Shown one piece after another: positions 10,360 to 20,945 of a stretch of DNA of 64,000 bases (position 1 is the first letter of the stretch; each line of letters opens with the position of its first letter). Position numbers and translations under genes: made by a program. Below the pieces are notes generated by a model. That model had not been told where the DNA came from, ran no database searches, and saw only the letters and a program-made list of their open reading frames with translations. This DNA comes from Prionace glauca (lineage: Eukaryota; Chordata; Chondrichthyes; Carcharhiniformes; Carcharhinidae), in the NCBI GenBank assembly GCA_037974335.1, contig CM075760.1, positions 43,032,103 through 43,096,102 on the forward strand. The letters run 5' to 3'.

Positions 10360-10700
10360 CCAAGCTTTGATGAAACCGGAAAGATTGTTTTCTGTGGTGC
10401 ATCCATTAAAAGTAGTGGCAGTTGTAGCTGACATGGCAAATTTCCTTAGTCTTCTCAATACATAGAAATGTTTCTGGGCTTCCTTGACTATAATACCGGC
10501 ATAGGGCACAGGACAGGTTGTTGTTCATCTGGACACCTAAAACCTTGAAGCTCTGGACCCTTTCTACTTTGTCCCCATTGATGGATATTCTCAAGGGGCT
10601 ATTCTCCCTTACGCTTCCTAAAGTTGACGACAATCTCCTTTTTGTTCACATTGAAGGAGAGATCATTGCTGCCGCACCAGATTCACCATCTCATTCATGG
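10360..10700 (-). mobile_element. L2-like LINE, continuation of the element at 4829-5291
   Basis: The minus-strand translation gives INGDKVERVQSFKVLGVQMN, SPETFLCIEKTKEICHVS and FNGCTTENNLSGFIKAW. This corresponds to the C-terminal end of L2-class reverse transcriptases (FKVLGVQ...LRRLRKF...FYRCTIESIL...ITAW). Several frameshifts are present. Together with 4829-5291 it forms one element interrupted by 5 kb of later insertions. Confidence 0.8.
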
Positions 10701-10983
10701 CAGAGAAGCTGAAATGAGAGGGTAAGCTCTGACTGATGGAGATGTGGGGGACGAGTGAAATGGGAGGAAAAGAGGTAAACCTTAAAAAGAGGGGAAGGGT
10801 GTAACGGTAAGGAAAGGTGTATAAAGCAGGATGAAAGAGTTGGCGGCGGGGGGGGGGGGGTGCGGGGCGGGACAAAAGTGAATAAAAACAATAAAGAAAT
10901 AAATGGCAGAGGGCAGCAAAAAAGTGAAACCAAAGTGGTCGAGGTGGGGGAGAACAAAGCATCTGAAGTTGTTGAATTCGATG
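10701..10983. other. purine-rich unassigned stretch with a G run
   Basis: G/A-rich, with a run of about 16 Gs at 10848-10860 that could form a G-quadruplex. No coding signal is seen. The proline-rich minus-strand frames across it are composition artefacts. Confidence 0.5.
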
Positions 10984-11700
10984 TTGAGACTGGCCTCTGT
11001 GCAATCAAGACTCTGACCTTCCGGTTGCTTGCCATTTCTAATCGCAATTCTGATCGCTTGCCCACATGTCTGTCGTTGTATTGCTACAATATTCCAGTGA
11101 AAATCAGCTCAACCTGGAAGAACAGCATCTCATTTTCAGGCTAGGCAATTTGCAGCTTTCTTTCCCCCTCCCAACACATCCTCATCTGTTACAGATTATT
11201 TTCTGATATTAATTTTTCTGCTGTTAGGCCATTCACAGCTTTTATTCTCTCCATGGGCTGCCATGAGCAGCCTTTCCCCTTGTTTTGTAGCTGTGACTCA
11301 TCTTTCATTCCTCATTCAGCAGTATAAATATATCACACTTTTTATGCATTTTAGCTTTGACAAGTCGTCATCTCGACTCAAATCCTCAGCACTTTTCTCT
11401 CCTCACAGAAAATAAGAACATAAGAAATAGGAGCAGGAGTAGGCCATCTAGCCACTCGAGCCTGCCCCGCCATTCAATAAGATCATGGCTGATCTGTCAT
11501 GGCTCAGTTCCACTTTCCCGCTTTCTCCCCATAACCCTTAATTCCCTTGCCTACCAAAAACCTATCTACCCGTGTCTTAAATATATTTAGCGAGGCAGCC
11601 TCTACCACTTCAACGGACAGATGCTACTGCAACTGCTGAGATTTTCCAGAATTTTCTCTTTAGATTTCAGATTCCAGCATCCACGATAATTTGCTTTGAT
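10984..11700 (+). repeat. dispersed shark repeat with conserved 3' tail, interrupted
   Basis: The left part contains AACCTGGAAGAACAGCATCT and CAGTATAAATA. The right part contains TGCTGAGATTTTCCAG, TTTCAGATTCCAGCATCC and TAATTTGCTTT. The same layout occurs at 36180-36605 (+) and reversed at 50910-51362, and short tails occur at 1736, 57720, 58940, 62920 and 63295. A family B LINE tail (11409-11618) interrupts it between CTCACAG and AGATGCT. The repeat class is not certain; it may be the end of a non-LTR element. Confidence 0.75.
11409..11618 (-). mobile_element. family B LINE 3' end nested in the dispersed repeat
   Basis: On the plus strand it starts AATAAGAACATAAGAAATAG and runs through CGAGCCTGCCCCGCCATTCA to AGCGAGGCAGCCTCTACCAC. 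This is the reverse complement of the family B tail. It is about 210 bp and severely 5'-truncated. The flanks share the dinucleotide AG only. Confidence 0.9.
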
Positions 11701-11919
11701 TTCATGATACTTTGAATGTGTGGCTTGGTAAGTGGAAAGTGAGGGCAAATGAGATTCTGTCTCTAGGAAGGAGGGGACGTGGTGTGAGTCGAACATGCTT
11801 TCAATCCTTTTCAACCACAGTGGGGGGCATGCATGGAGGAATGGCGCGGGAAGGCTCAGTATGAGGAAAAAAAAAACAAGCTCTGTTTTCAAAGGAGGTA
11901 TCAATGAAATAATCAGAAG

Positions 11920-12240
11920 ATCATAGAATCTACAATGCAGAAGGAGGTCGCTTGTCCCATAGAGCCTGCACTGACATCATTGCCACCCAGTCCCTACTCC
12001 AGGAACACCAAATATTTGCAGTCCTAATCCTCTAACACTAAGGTGCAATTTATCATGGTCAATTTACCTAGCCCGCACACCTTTGGACTGTGGGAGCAAA
12101 GCAGTACACTCGGAGGAAACCCATGCAGACATAGGGAGAATATACAAACTCCACACCGACAGTCACCCGAGTCCAGAAGTGCAACTGGGTCCTTGGCTCT
12201 TTGAGGCAGCAGTACTAACCATTCCACCGTGTCATACAAT
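11920..12240 (-). mobile_element. tRNA-derived SINE (HE1-like), minus strand
   Basis: In plus-strand order it reads CATAGAATCTACAATGCAGA, ACACTAAGGTGCAATTTA, CTTTGGACTGTGGGAGC, CCATGCAGACATAGGGAG, then GAGGCAGCAGTACTAACCAT. This matches in reverse the same landmarks as the SINE at 19993-20330. The tRNA-like head is at the 12240 end. Confidence 0.88.
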
Positions 12241-12424
12241 GTGACAGAATTGGACAAAAGATGAGATGAAGTCCATTCAGAAATTGGGATGAGACGAGCT
12301 TTGGATGGCGCATGTGTGGGAATCAGTGGACATATGATGAATATGGATGGTCCTTCTATTCTCTGGAATGCAGAGGGAGATAAGAACCTCGGCAGTAAGT
12401 GATCGTCCTGTAGATGGACCATGT

Positions 12425-12562
12425 GAAGATTTGATTTGGTTTGGTTTATTATTGTCACATGTTTTAGTATACAGTAAAAAGTACTGTTTCTTGCACGCTG
12501 GACAGACAAATCATATTGTACTTAGAGAAGGAAAGGAGAGAGTGCAGAATGGACTGACAGAT
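12425..12562 (-). mobile_element. L2-like LINE 3' tail fragment
   Basis: The block TTTATTATTGTCACATGTTT, TACAGTAAAAAGTACTGTTT, CTTGCACGCTGGACAGAC matches the 3' UTR of the L2-like element at 4829-5291 in the same orientation. It is a short 5'-truncated copy. Confidence 0.8.
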
Positions 12563-12937
12563 GGATGGAAAATGGGCGTAGAAGAGACACAAGTTCCCAG
12601 GTCCACAATAGATTTTGAGTGACACCAAACATCTTTCAATGGATTTTTTTTGGAGTGCACCTAAACAAGACTAGAACTAAGATGTGTCACACATCCTATT
12701 AAAAACAAACAAACATTCATGTGGCCCATGTGTGTACCCAAGGCATCAACTTTAATTTTCAAGATGTAAGAAAAGTTAAAGGGATTTTTTTGAGTAAATT
12801 CAGATAGGCGGAGGAGAGTAGTCTGAGACAGGAATTTTCCAAAACTCTGATCGCAGGAAAAAAAGCAAAGGGTCAGATTTTCAGCCTGTCTCGGTGGAAG
12901 ATGATGGTGCAGGGGGATTTGGCACCCATTGTGAAGA

Positions 12938-13169
12938 GGAGGGAAATCGGGTCACTGAAATTGAAAATTATTCAATGACGTAAGACAGCAAATTAATCAC
13001 GAATGCAGGTGGGAAGAACCTGGACGCTTGTGTTCTCTCTCTGTCTCTATAGATATATAGATAGATAGATAAATAGATAGATGTAATCTTAAGATCTGTC
13101 ATTTAGAACCATCTAAAGTCTCACAGGTGGTGAAAAAAATCTGTCAACACCTAAACACCAGCTGAACAG
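12938..13169 (+). repeat. inverted repeat, left arm, upstream of receptor copy 1 exon 1
   Basis: From AGGAGGGAAATCGGGTCACT to ACACCAGCTGAACAG, this arm is the reverse complement of 13948-14171 with roughly 85-90% identity by eye. It includes a GATA microsatellite at about 13051-13083. The arms bracket the first exon of receptor copy 1, about 780 bp apart. Confidence 0.9.
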
Positions 13170-13292
13170 TTGCTGCACTAATTTGTTTTTTTAAGAAACG
13201 AACAATCTAATTATCTCTCGAGGGCCCGACTTCGGGTATAAACCTAATTAATTTCAGTGATTTTCAGAACGCACTCAATTTTTTTGGTAGAA

Positions 13293-13362
13293 ATGCACGC
13301 AATACCAAAAGGACTGGTGTTTGCAATTTACTATCCTGTCCTTGCAGCTATCGGCGTTCCAG
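13293..13362 (+). CDS. GPR139-like receptor copy 1, exon 1
   Basis: A 70-nt coding exon starting at ATG and encoding MHAIPKGLVF then AIYYPVLAAIGVP, the start of TM1. It ends CCAG followed by GTAAAG, a strong splice donor. The phase-1 end joins G to CG of exon 2 to make Ala24. The same exon length, donor and phase occur in copies 2 and 3. Human GPR139 has a comparable VYYSLLLCLGLPAN stretch at this point (from memory). No signal peptide is evident. Confidence 0.88.
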
Positions 13363-15344
13363 GTAAAGTGTTTTGTGTGAGTCATTGCTTTGCTAAGTCA
13401 ATTGTCTGGTTCGTCTAATACGGCTGACTTACTTTAGAGATTAGCCACATCCACTGTCAGGTATGCTACTCTCCTCAGCCACTATAATCCATTCAACAGA
13501 TTTATTCATTTTACCCATATAATAGCACAGCATTGATATTATTATTTCATCACATTAATGTTGTTATTTCACCCATTAACGAGCATTGTTTCCCGATTCG
13601 CCTACATGATTTGTTGCCTTTAACGGTCTGATTTTTTTCATTTGCAAATAACCTCTCATGATACAAACACTTTATGTTGTATCAGTGCTATTCAGAATGA
13701 ATTAGCACAGAGTTTTCTGGATGCAAATACAATTTAATTGTGCTGCTCTCAAATTTATGTGGCTGAATTCTGGCAAAGTTATTGCAGTGTCAGACAGGTT
13801 CTATCTTGAGTTTGAGAACCTTCCTGATTGTGAAATCCAACGATTGCTTGAAAGTCATTGAAATTTCATTGCGTTATTCGTGTTGTTACCTCCAGTTAAA
13901 TCTTACACTCACTGTCAGGCTGTACATGCCATCCGCATGGACAACAGCTGTTCAGCTGGTGTTTATGTGTTGACAGAATTTTTTCACTATCTGTGAGACT
14001 TTAGATGGATCTAAAGTAACAGATCTTAAGTTTACATCTATCTATCTATAGAGACAGAGATAGACAGAGAGAGAGCACAAGCATCCAAGTTCTTCCCACC
14101 TGCCTTCGTGAATCATTTGCTGTCGTATGTCATTGAATAATTTTCAATTTCAGTGACCCTACTTCCCTCCCACAAAATAGTTTTGTGCTATTGTCTTTAA
14201 CCGAGGCTTAGTAATTCTAATAAATGAATCACAGTTTGAAACAAGTGGAGAAGTGAATGACCCAGACTGAAGGTAACGAATTAATGTAGTCAAGGAAGAT
14301 TTTTAGCACAGAAAAAATATCAAATGGATATACAATTTTGTGGCTTTCACTTAATGCATAAATTACATTTAGCATAATTCAAACATCAGTGTTTGTCTTC
14401 TCAGTCTCGAGCACATACTGTTTCAGCCTCTTCTCTTCATTCATAATCGCTGCTGTAGATGGTTCTAAAGTGCACCACTCTGTTTTGATTTCTTCCACTA
14501 CGAATATATGTGCAATTGTTCCTACCATAGTTATTTGCATTGAGTGAAGTTCCAGAACTGTTGACAGCTCGAGCATTGAATGTACAAAGTTAGAACTTCA
14601 AGTGTTCACACCGCATTCAATTTATTCAGAGGAGCACTAAAGAGCTGGACGATTTCTACATTTGATTATTGCAGTTGATTATCCGGTGATTGACCATTAC
14701 ATTTCATCCAAAACCGCTTTACAAACTTGAAGAAAGGCTCATTGTGCATTGAGTTTATTCAGTATGAAGGTATTTTGGAACAAGTTCTCTGCAGAATTTT
14801 CCAACAGCGAAATAATTGAGAACATTGCATTAAAGAGAGCCACCGTGCATTCTAAATGAATTATAATCCATGTTGTTGTTATTTTCCTAGCGCATATTTG
14901 GCTGTTTTACTATTCACCAGTATTGATAATTCCTGTATTTCGTTGTTGATATTTTGGCTTATATTCGATTTTTCGAATATTAAAAAAAATGAAAAATACG
15001 TTTGATTTATCCTTGAGTTCAATGAGGTTTAATTAGAATATAAAGTCCATTTATTAGTCACAAGTAAGGCTTACATTAACATTGTAATGAATGAACTGTG
15101 AAATTTGCTCACGTTATATTCTGAATAATCTGTCACTCTGTGTCATTAACCTCCCTCAGTTGTTTTATGAATCTGAATTACTGCTGAGACTTATAGAATA
15201 ATTCTCAATGGTGCAAAGAACATTGACAAATTTAGGATCACATCTCAAGGTGTTAAATTCCACACAAAACCCTGCACGCTGATTATTTTATCAGCTGTTG
15301 AACAGCCCTAGTTTCTATCCAGTCTCTTTCTCTCTTTATTGCAG
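13363..15344 (+). other. intron of receptor copy 1
   Basis: A 1,982-bp intron, GTAAAG...TTATTGCAG. It holds the right arm of the inverted repeat (13948-14171). Otherwise I recognise no repeat or gene in it. Confidence 0.8.
13948..14171 (-). repeat. inverted repeat, right arm, in intron of receptor copy 1
   Basis: Reverse complement of 12938-13169, starting at CTGTTCAGCTGGTG and running to ACTTCCCTCC. It includes a TATC microsatellite matching the GATA run of the other arm. Confidence 0.9.
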
Positions 15345-16288
15345 CGAACCTGGCGGTCATTGTGATCCTGTCTCGAAGAAGATGCGGTCTCTCTGGGTGT
15401 ATCACTTCTTACTTGTTATCCATGGCGTGGACGGATCTCCTGGTCATGATCACAGCTGTAGTATTAAACCGGATTGCTATGATTTACTTTCCATCCAGTT
15501 TCCTGTCCATCACACCAGTTTGTAGTTTCCGTGCTGCATTAAACATTGCAAGCATCGATAGTTCTGCCTGGTTAACTGTCACGTTCACCTTTGATCGATT
15601 CGTTGCCATTTCTTGCCAAGAACTCAAAGTAAAATATTGCACGACGAAAATGGCAGCATGGGTCATAGGAATCGTGTGTACATTGTCCTGCATAAAGAAC
15701 GTCTTCATATATTTACAGTTTGAGCCCATTTACATACTTAACAATACACCTTGGTTCTGCAGTATAAAAGGGGTCATTTATACCTCACCTGCATGGGCCG
15801 CATACGACTGGATTCGTTTAATTTTAACCCCTATTCTCCCATTCATTCTGATTTTAATGCTCAACGCTCTAACCGTTAGACACATTCTGGCAGCGAATAG
15901 AGCCCGCAGGAGACTCCGGATACAGAACAACGGACAGAATCAGAGTGACCCAGAGATGGAGAAGCGGAGAAAGTCCATTGTTTTTCTCTTCGCCATCTCA
16001 GGGAGTTTCATACTTTCATATTTGTTATTTTTTGTAAACATTCTCTATGTTCGAATTGCCAGAGTTACTTATTTCTCAGGCTCTGATTTCGGTAATTCCA
16101 CGTTTATTCTCCAGCAAAGCGGATACATGCTTCAGTTACTGAGCTCCTGCGTTAATCCATTTATTTATGCCGGTACCCAGAGCAAAATCAGAACTGAATT
16201 AAAGAATGGGGTGAAATATCCTCTCTGCCTCTTTGTTAAGCTATTTCAATTTTATAAATGGGGCATTGCAGCATTTAGCAAGTTGTAG
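15345..16288 (+). CDS. GPR139-like class A receptor copy 1, exon 2 (337 aa in total with exon 1)
   Basis: Seven-transmembrane G-protein-coupled receptor of the plasma membrane, GPR139/GPR142 type; mammalian members respond to aromatic amino acids, but the ligand here is unknown. Exon 2 follows TTATTGCAG and is open to a TAG. Visible landmarks: TM1 Asn25 (ANLAVIVIL), TM2 Asp54 (MAWTDLLV), TM3 Cys83 and ECL2 Cys162 (a likely disulfide pair), DRF at 107-109 in place of DRY, TM4 Trp129, TM5 proline-rich LTPILPF, TM7 NPFIY at 294-298, and a basic ICL3 (RARRRLR...EKRRKS). TM6 lacks the usual CWxP and has ISGSFILSY instead. N-glycosylation sequons occur at about 156 and 274. It is the most intact receptor together with copy 2. 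Confidence 0.9.
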
Positions 16289-17459
16289 ATTGTAGCTTGC
16301 CCCTATATTGTCCATGTCATTCTCTAGATTGTTTTCAACGTGCACTCGCAATATTAAATCACTATCCAATGTGCGAATGAATGAGGAAAACTGGATTGTC
16401 ACATGATTTAGTCGTTCAATCTATTGTCGTTTTTTTTCTCTCTCTTTCTCTACTGATGTTACGTTTTGCTGCCAACAACCATTAAGGCATTAGAGTCTAA
16501 TACAAAGTTGCAATCAGCATGTGGTGAGTCAGGCAGGTAGACTTATCAATACTCACGTTATAGTTATTATTAACATCATCTTCATTGGATGTGAGCTTTG
16601 GTGACAATTGAATTTCTGTTGGTCAATCCATAATACCAGTCTCAAGGCGAATTCTGGTTAAAAACGTGGCAGGGATCGGTTCCAGTATCATTCCCCATGA
16701 AGCTGTTCCAGATTTCCACACTTCAGCATCTGTAACTGCAGCCTTGCCCTTGACTCCTGAGTCATTTCATCAAGCTGGAGACAAGCATCTTCAACTACAG
16801 TTAATACATCTAAATCGATGCAAGTCATTGTCCCTGTTTCTTATTCATTTCCTTTTGTGCAGTCCCTCTTAACATTGACGTTGTTACTACTCCAATGCTA
16901 CGACCTACCTGCGCTGCTTGAGGAAATAGTTTAAGTTAAATATTGTGTATCATTGGGAATCTATTTCTACGTACAGATTGTAAATACAATGTGCAATCAA
17001 TCTGACTGTTCCTGTTTTTAGGCATGCAAGAGAGAGAACAGTGATCAAAATAACATTAACATTTGATTCCTCATCATTTCCAGAACGAACTTTCCGTTTG
17101 TGCACCCACTAACATCAACACTTGCGCTACACAAAATGTCTCATTTCACTAAAATCAGCAAATCGTTTCGTAATAGTCAAATTTTAGGATGTGCATGCCA
17201 ATTATCCATGCCCCCAAGCCCAGTGTCTTTTTAACTAACATTATTAATAATGTGCATGCACCACACGTCTCCTCCAGTTCTTAACCTGCCAATTTTTATA
17301 GCTCACTGAATGGCGAACACATAAAATTTCACGATTTTACGACAACAAAGAAACAGAAACGTGTAAAGTAGTGGCAGCCTAGTTATCCCTTGTGATTCCG
17401 TAGCCATGTGTCCTGCAGGCCACCTTGCTGACACAATGATGTCAGCAGTTTAACACCAC
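16289..17459. other. 3' flank of receptor copy 1
   Basis: No second gene is seen. A CT-rich run lies near 16432-16452. I cannot place a polyadenylation site with confidence. Confidence 0.5.
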
Positions 17460-17920
17460 AAGACCATAATACATAAGGGCAGAATTAGGCCACTCTGTCC
17501 ATCCCGTCACCTCCGTCATTCAATCAAGACTGACATTTTTCTCATCCCCATTCTCCTGTTTATTTTTATTTTCCCATAATCCCTGGTCTCCTTATTCAAC
17601 AAGAAAATAGCTATCTCTGTCTCAAAAACTCTCAATGACCTGGCCTCCACTGCAAAGAGTTCCACAGATTCACCACAATCTGGTAAAATAAATTAAAATA
17701 AATTCTTCCTCAACTTTGTTTCAAAGGATCGTCCCTTTAGCCTGAGGTTGTGCCCCCAGTTCTAGTTTTTCTTACTAAGGAAAACATTCTCTCCATGTCC
17801 TCTCTGTCCAGGCCTAGTGGTATTCAGTAAATTTCAATAAGATCCCCCTCATCCTTTTAAACTCCAATGAGTACAGACACCGAGTCTCCAATCGTTTCTA
17901 GCAATCGCCTTCTGAAAGAA
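17460..17920 (-). mobile_element. old CR1-like LINE 3' end
   Basis: In plus-strand order: AGAATTAGGCCACTCTGTCC, TTCACCACAATCTGGTAAA, TTCTTCCTCAACTTTGTTTC, TTGTGCCCCCAGTTCTAG, TCAATAAGATCCCCCTCATC. This is the reverse complement of a CR1-type C-terminus (FFTQ...W, RGDLIE) plus UTR. It is heavily diverged. Confidence 0.82.
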
Positions 17921-19060
17921 GACAGCATGGTTCTGTAATCCACTTCTGGCTCATGGGCATCTCCAAGATGGGTGCTCGCTCCATAATTAATCTTACTCAA
18001 GGATGCCAGCTAAACATTACTGCAGTTAAGACATATGTATTTTTTTCAGTAGAATCATAAAATTCGTCTCGTTTAGTATAGTAGCCAGACTGTTAATTTT
18101 AACCAGTAAACATGTTCTCAGCTGCTCTGCTGCCCTCTCCCGTTCTCGACTCCTGAACTCGTACTCATCTCAGGAAGACTTTCTCAGACTCAAGAGGCAC
18201 ATCGAAAAGGCATTGCTGAGACAAGGTTTAGTGTTTCCCTGACATCCTGCCAGGTTGCAATACCATGCAGTAACTAATGTCAGATGCTGTTTGAATGTAA
18301 GTACAACTGCATTTGCCCTTGTCACTGGAGGATAATAGATTGTTCTTTTAGCGTTCATCCATTGCAACACCCGCCACTGAATGTTAAAAGTCTGTTTCCT
18401 CCATCAGGAAGGGCCTTGTTAAAAGACATTCAGATCTTTACTTATCTGTACATCCCCGGCGGCTGTTCTGTCCCTCTGTTCGGCTAGGAATTCTTTACTC
18501 TTTCCATATCCTGACCCACCATCACCAGTGGGCTATCCTCCACCTGCTTCTGATGAATGGAACGAATCGTTCGTACATTTCACAGGAAGATCCTCAGACT
18601 TAGTCACGTGAAGGAAAGCTTATTTACTGGCCTGACCTTTGACAATTGGTTATTCTGTTGTTCCTCCATTCTCGTGAGATCCAAAAGGGGATGAAGTGAC
18701 CCTGGTCCCTGTGTTGTGCATGAGGTTTAAAACAATTGGCGAATACTTTGATTTTACCCTTTTAATTGTGGTATACACCTGCCCATTATATATATTCAAA
18801 GTCAAAAACATACAAATCATACGGAAATAATTTTGTCTGTTGCATCTCCCCTACCGGCTGCAGGCAGCTGAGCTTCCAAGTAATACATCTGTGCTCTTGT
18901 GTTGAATAGAATTGAATGGGGGAATCGAATTTGCTCATATCCTATGGATGAGCATTATGCAATGTAAATTCTTTTCTTAAAAAGACAGTTTAGGGAACAT
19001 TTCAAATTTGACTCATGAGGATTTGTAGATGTACCTGTGCTGCAAATTAAAAAAAACAAG
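17921..19060. other. no recognised feature
   Basis: About 1.1 kb without a convincing gene, RNA or repeat. The short open frames have no recognisable motifs. Confidence 0.5.
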
Positions 19061-19061
19061 A

Positions 19062-19735
19062 TTAATGCAATTTGGTCTCTCTTTCACATGAGACTTTTTT
19101 CAGAGTTTGTCTTGATTGATTGGATAGACAGGAAAAATCAGGTGACTGGGTGGGATCAGGCTGGCCCCTTATTCTTAGTCTGTGATCTCTAATTCTGAGC
19201 TTCCCCGGCATCAACAACATTCTTTCTTCACCGTGCTTGTCAAGTCCCATCAGGATTGCATATCTTTCTATGAAATTCGCTCTAATCCTTATGCATTGCA
19301 CTGAGTGCAAGCACACTCGATTCAATCTCTCTTCATATGCCTGACCTGTCATTCCAGGATTCAGCCTGGTGAGCTTTTGCTGAACTCCCTCGAATAGCAC
19401 GGATGTCCTTCCTCAGAATGAGACAAAAACTGCACACAACACTCAAGATGTGTTCTCGCAGGCCCTGTATAATTGCAGCAAGATATCCGTACTCACACAC
19501 TCAAATCCTATTGCTATGAAGGCAGCATGCAACAACCTTTCCTCTCCGTCTTCTGTACCTGCGTGCCGACCTTCAGCGACTATGCCCTCATGAAAACACG
19601 GACACATTGCGCTTCTTTTTTTTAATTCTGAATTGCCACTATTCGTATTATAACCTTCCTTCCTGCTTTTGCCACCAAAGTGTTTAACCTGACAGTTATC
19701 TGCGTTAAATTGCATTTGCAAATATTTTGCCTACT
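19062..19735 (-). mobile_element. ancient CR1-like LINE fragment
   Basis: Minus-strand translations give MQMQFNADNCQVKHFG and DILLQLYRA, then in another frame VQQKLTRLNPGMTGQAYEER. These align with the QMEFN..KCEVIHFG, LLQLYR and VQRRFTRMLPGM..YEER blocks of the CR1 ORF2 C-terminal region. Several frameshifts; very old. Confidence 0.8.
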
Positions 19736-19992
19736 CAGTCAGCATGCCCAAGTCACAGTCTGAGCATCCTCTTGGCATCCTCTTCACAGCACAAAGTGCC
19801 GCCCAGCTTAGTTCGTAGTCCAGAACGGCAGCTTCCGGTTGTGCTGCCAAATACTGTAACCTATAACATTTCTTACAATTTGAATAACCTGCAATCAAAT
19901 TATTCCTGCCGTACTAGATAGGTTCACTTTTTTAATCAGTGGAACACCTTACCTGCCTTTGTGCAGACATAGCGAAATATGCACAATTAATA

Positions 19993-20330
19993 GTTGGGTG
20001 GCACGGTAGCACAGTGATTAGCACTGCTGCTTCACAGCTCCAGGGATCTGGGTTCGATTCCCTTCTTGGGTCGCTGTCTGTGTGGAGTTTGCCCATTCTC
20101 CCTGTGTGTGCGCGTGCGCTTCCTCTGGGTGTTCTGGTTTCCTCCCACAGTCCAATGATGTGCGGGTTAGGTTAATGGGCCATGCTAAATTGCTCCTTAG
20201 TGTCCTGGGTTGTGTAGCTTAAGGGATTAGTTGACAATATATGGGGATAGGGCCTCGGTGGGATTGTGGTCTGTGCAGACTCGATGGGCCGAATGGAGTC
20301 TTTCTGCACTGACGGGTTTCTATGAATATC
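19993..20330 (+). mobile_element. tRNA-derived SINE (HE1-like), nearly complete
   Basis: The head GGTGGCACGGTAGCACAGTG with B-box-like GGGTTCGATTCCC is followed by a body with TGTGTGGAGTTTGCCCATTC, TTTCCTCCCACAGTCCAA and TGATGTGCGGGTTAGG. It ends with CAGACTCGATGGGCCGAATG and TTTCTGCACTGACGGG. It is the best-preserved SINE of this type in the window and the reference for the other copies. Confidence 0.92.
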
Positions 20331-20945
20331 AGTGTTGTGTGGTAGTGAATTACATACAGTCACCACACTCTGGGGAAGCAATTCTTCTCACCACACTTCC
20401 AAAAGACGTAGTCATTATCTTTAATCAATGACCTCTAACTCTGGACTCCCCCGCCATTGGGAATATTCTTTCTGAATCTACCTTGTGTGAACCTATTAGA
20501 ATTGTGTAAATTTGATTGAAATCCCCTCTCACTCTTCAAAACTTCGATAATAATCTAACCCAATTAGTCTGTCCTCGTATAACAGACCTGTCATTCAGGG
20601 AATCACTCTGATAAAACTTCGCTGTACTTAGTCCATTTTGAGGATATCCGTCCCCAGATATGGATATTAGTGCTGCACACAATACCCCAGGTGTGGCCTC
20701 AACAACGCCCGATACAATAACAGAAAAAAAAATCCCTAATCCTGTGCGCAAACCCTCTCGCTGTGAAGTTAAACATACTTTACTACCTTTGAACCTGCGT
20801 GCTTAATTTCAGTGACTAATGCACGAGGACAAGAAGATATTGCTGAATATCCACCTCCCTCAATTTCCACCCGTAGTTGAGGTCCCGGCAGGGATGCCAG
20901 AGGCACTCCATTTCTTGTACCTCACCAACCTGATAAGAGGTTTTT
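20331..20945 (-). mobile_element. old CR1-like LINE 3' region
   Basis: In plus-strand order: CACTCTGGGGAAGCAATTCT, CTTTAATCAATGACCTCTAA, CCTTGTGTGAACCTATTAGA, ACCTGTCATTCAGGGAATCA, TGCTGCACACAATACCCCAG, GTGTGGCCTCAACAACG. These are the complement of CR1 ORF2 C-terminal codons and UTR. The copy is diverged and non-coding. Confidence 0.82.

Noticed and set aside
10663-11144. Proline/leucine-rich and lysine-rich open frames on both strands
   Set aside because: They lie in purine/pyrimidine-biased DNA and in a dispersed repeat; composition explains them and no domain is visible.
13782-13973. Frame with LTLTVRLYMPS resembling receptor TM5 (ALTVRHI)
   Set aside because: Similarity is limited to a few residues and part lies in the inverted-repeat arm; unlike 28416-28660 there is no second matching block.
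14379-14576. 65-codon minus-strand frame with EEIKTEW and EEKRLKQYV
   Set aside because: It lies in the intron of receptor copy 1, with no splice context, no recognised domain and no neighbouring exon.
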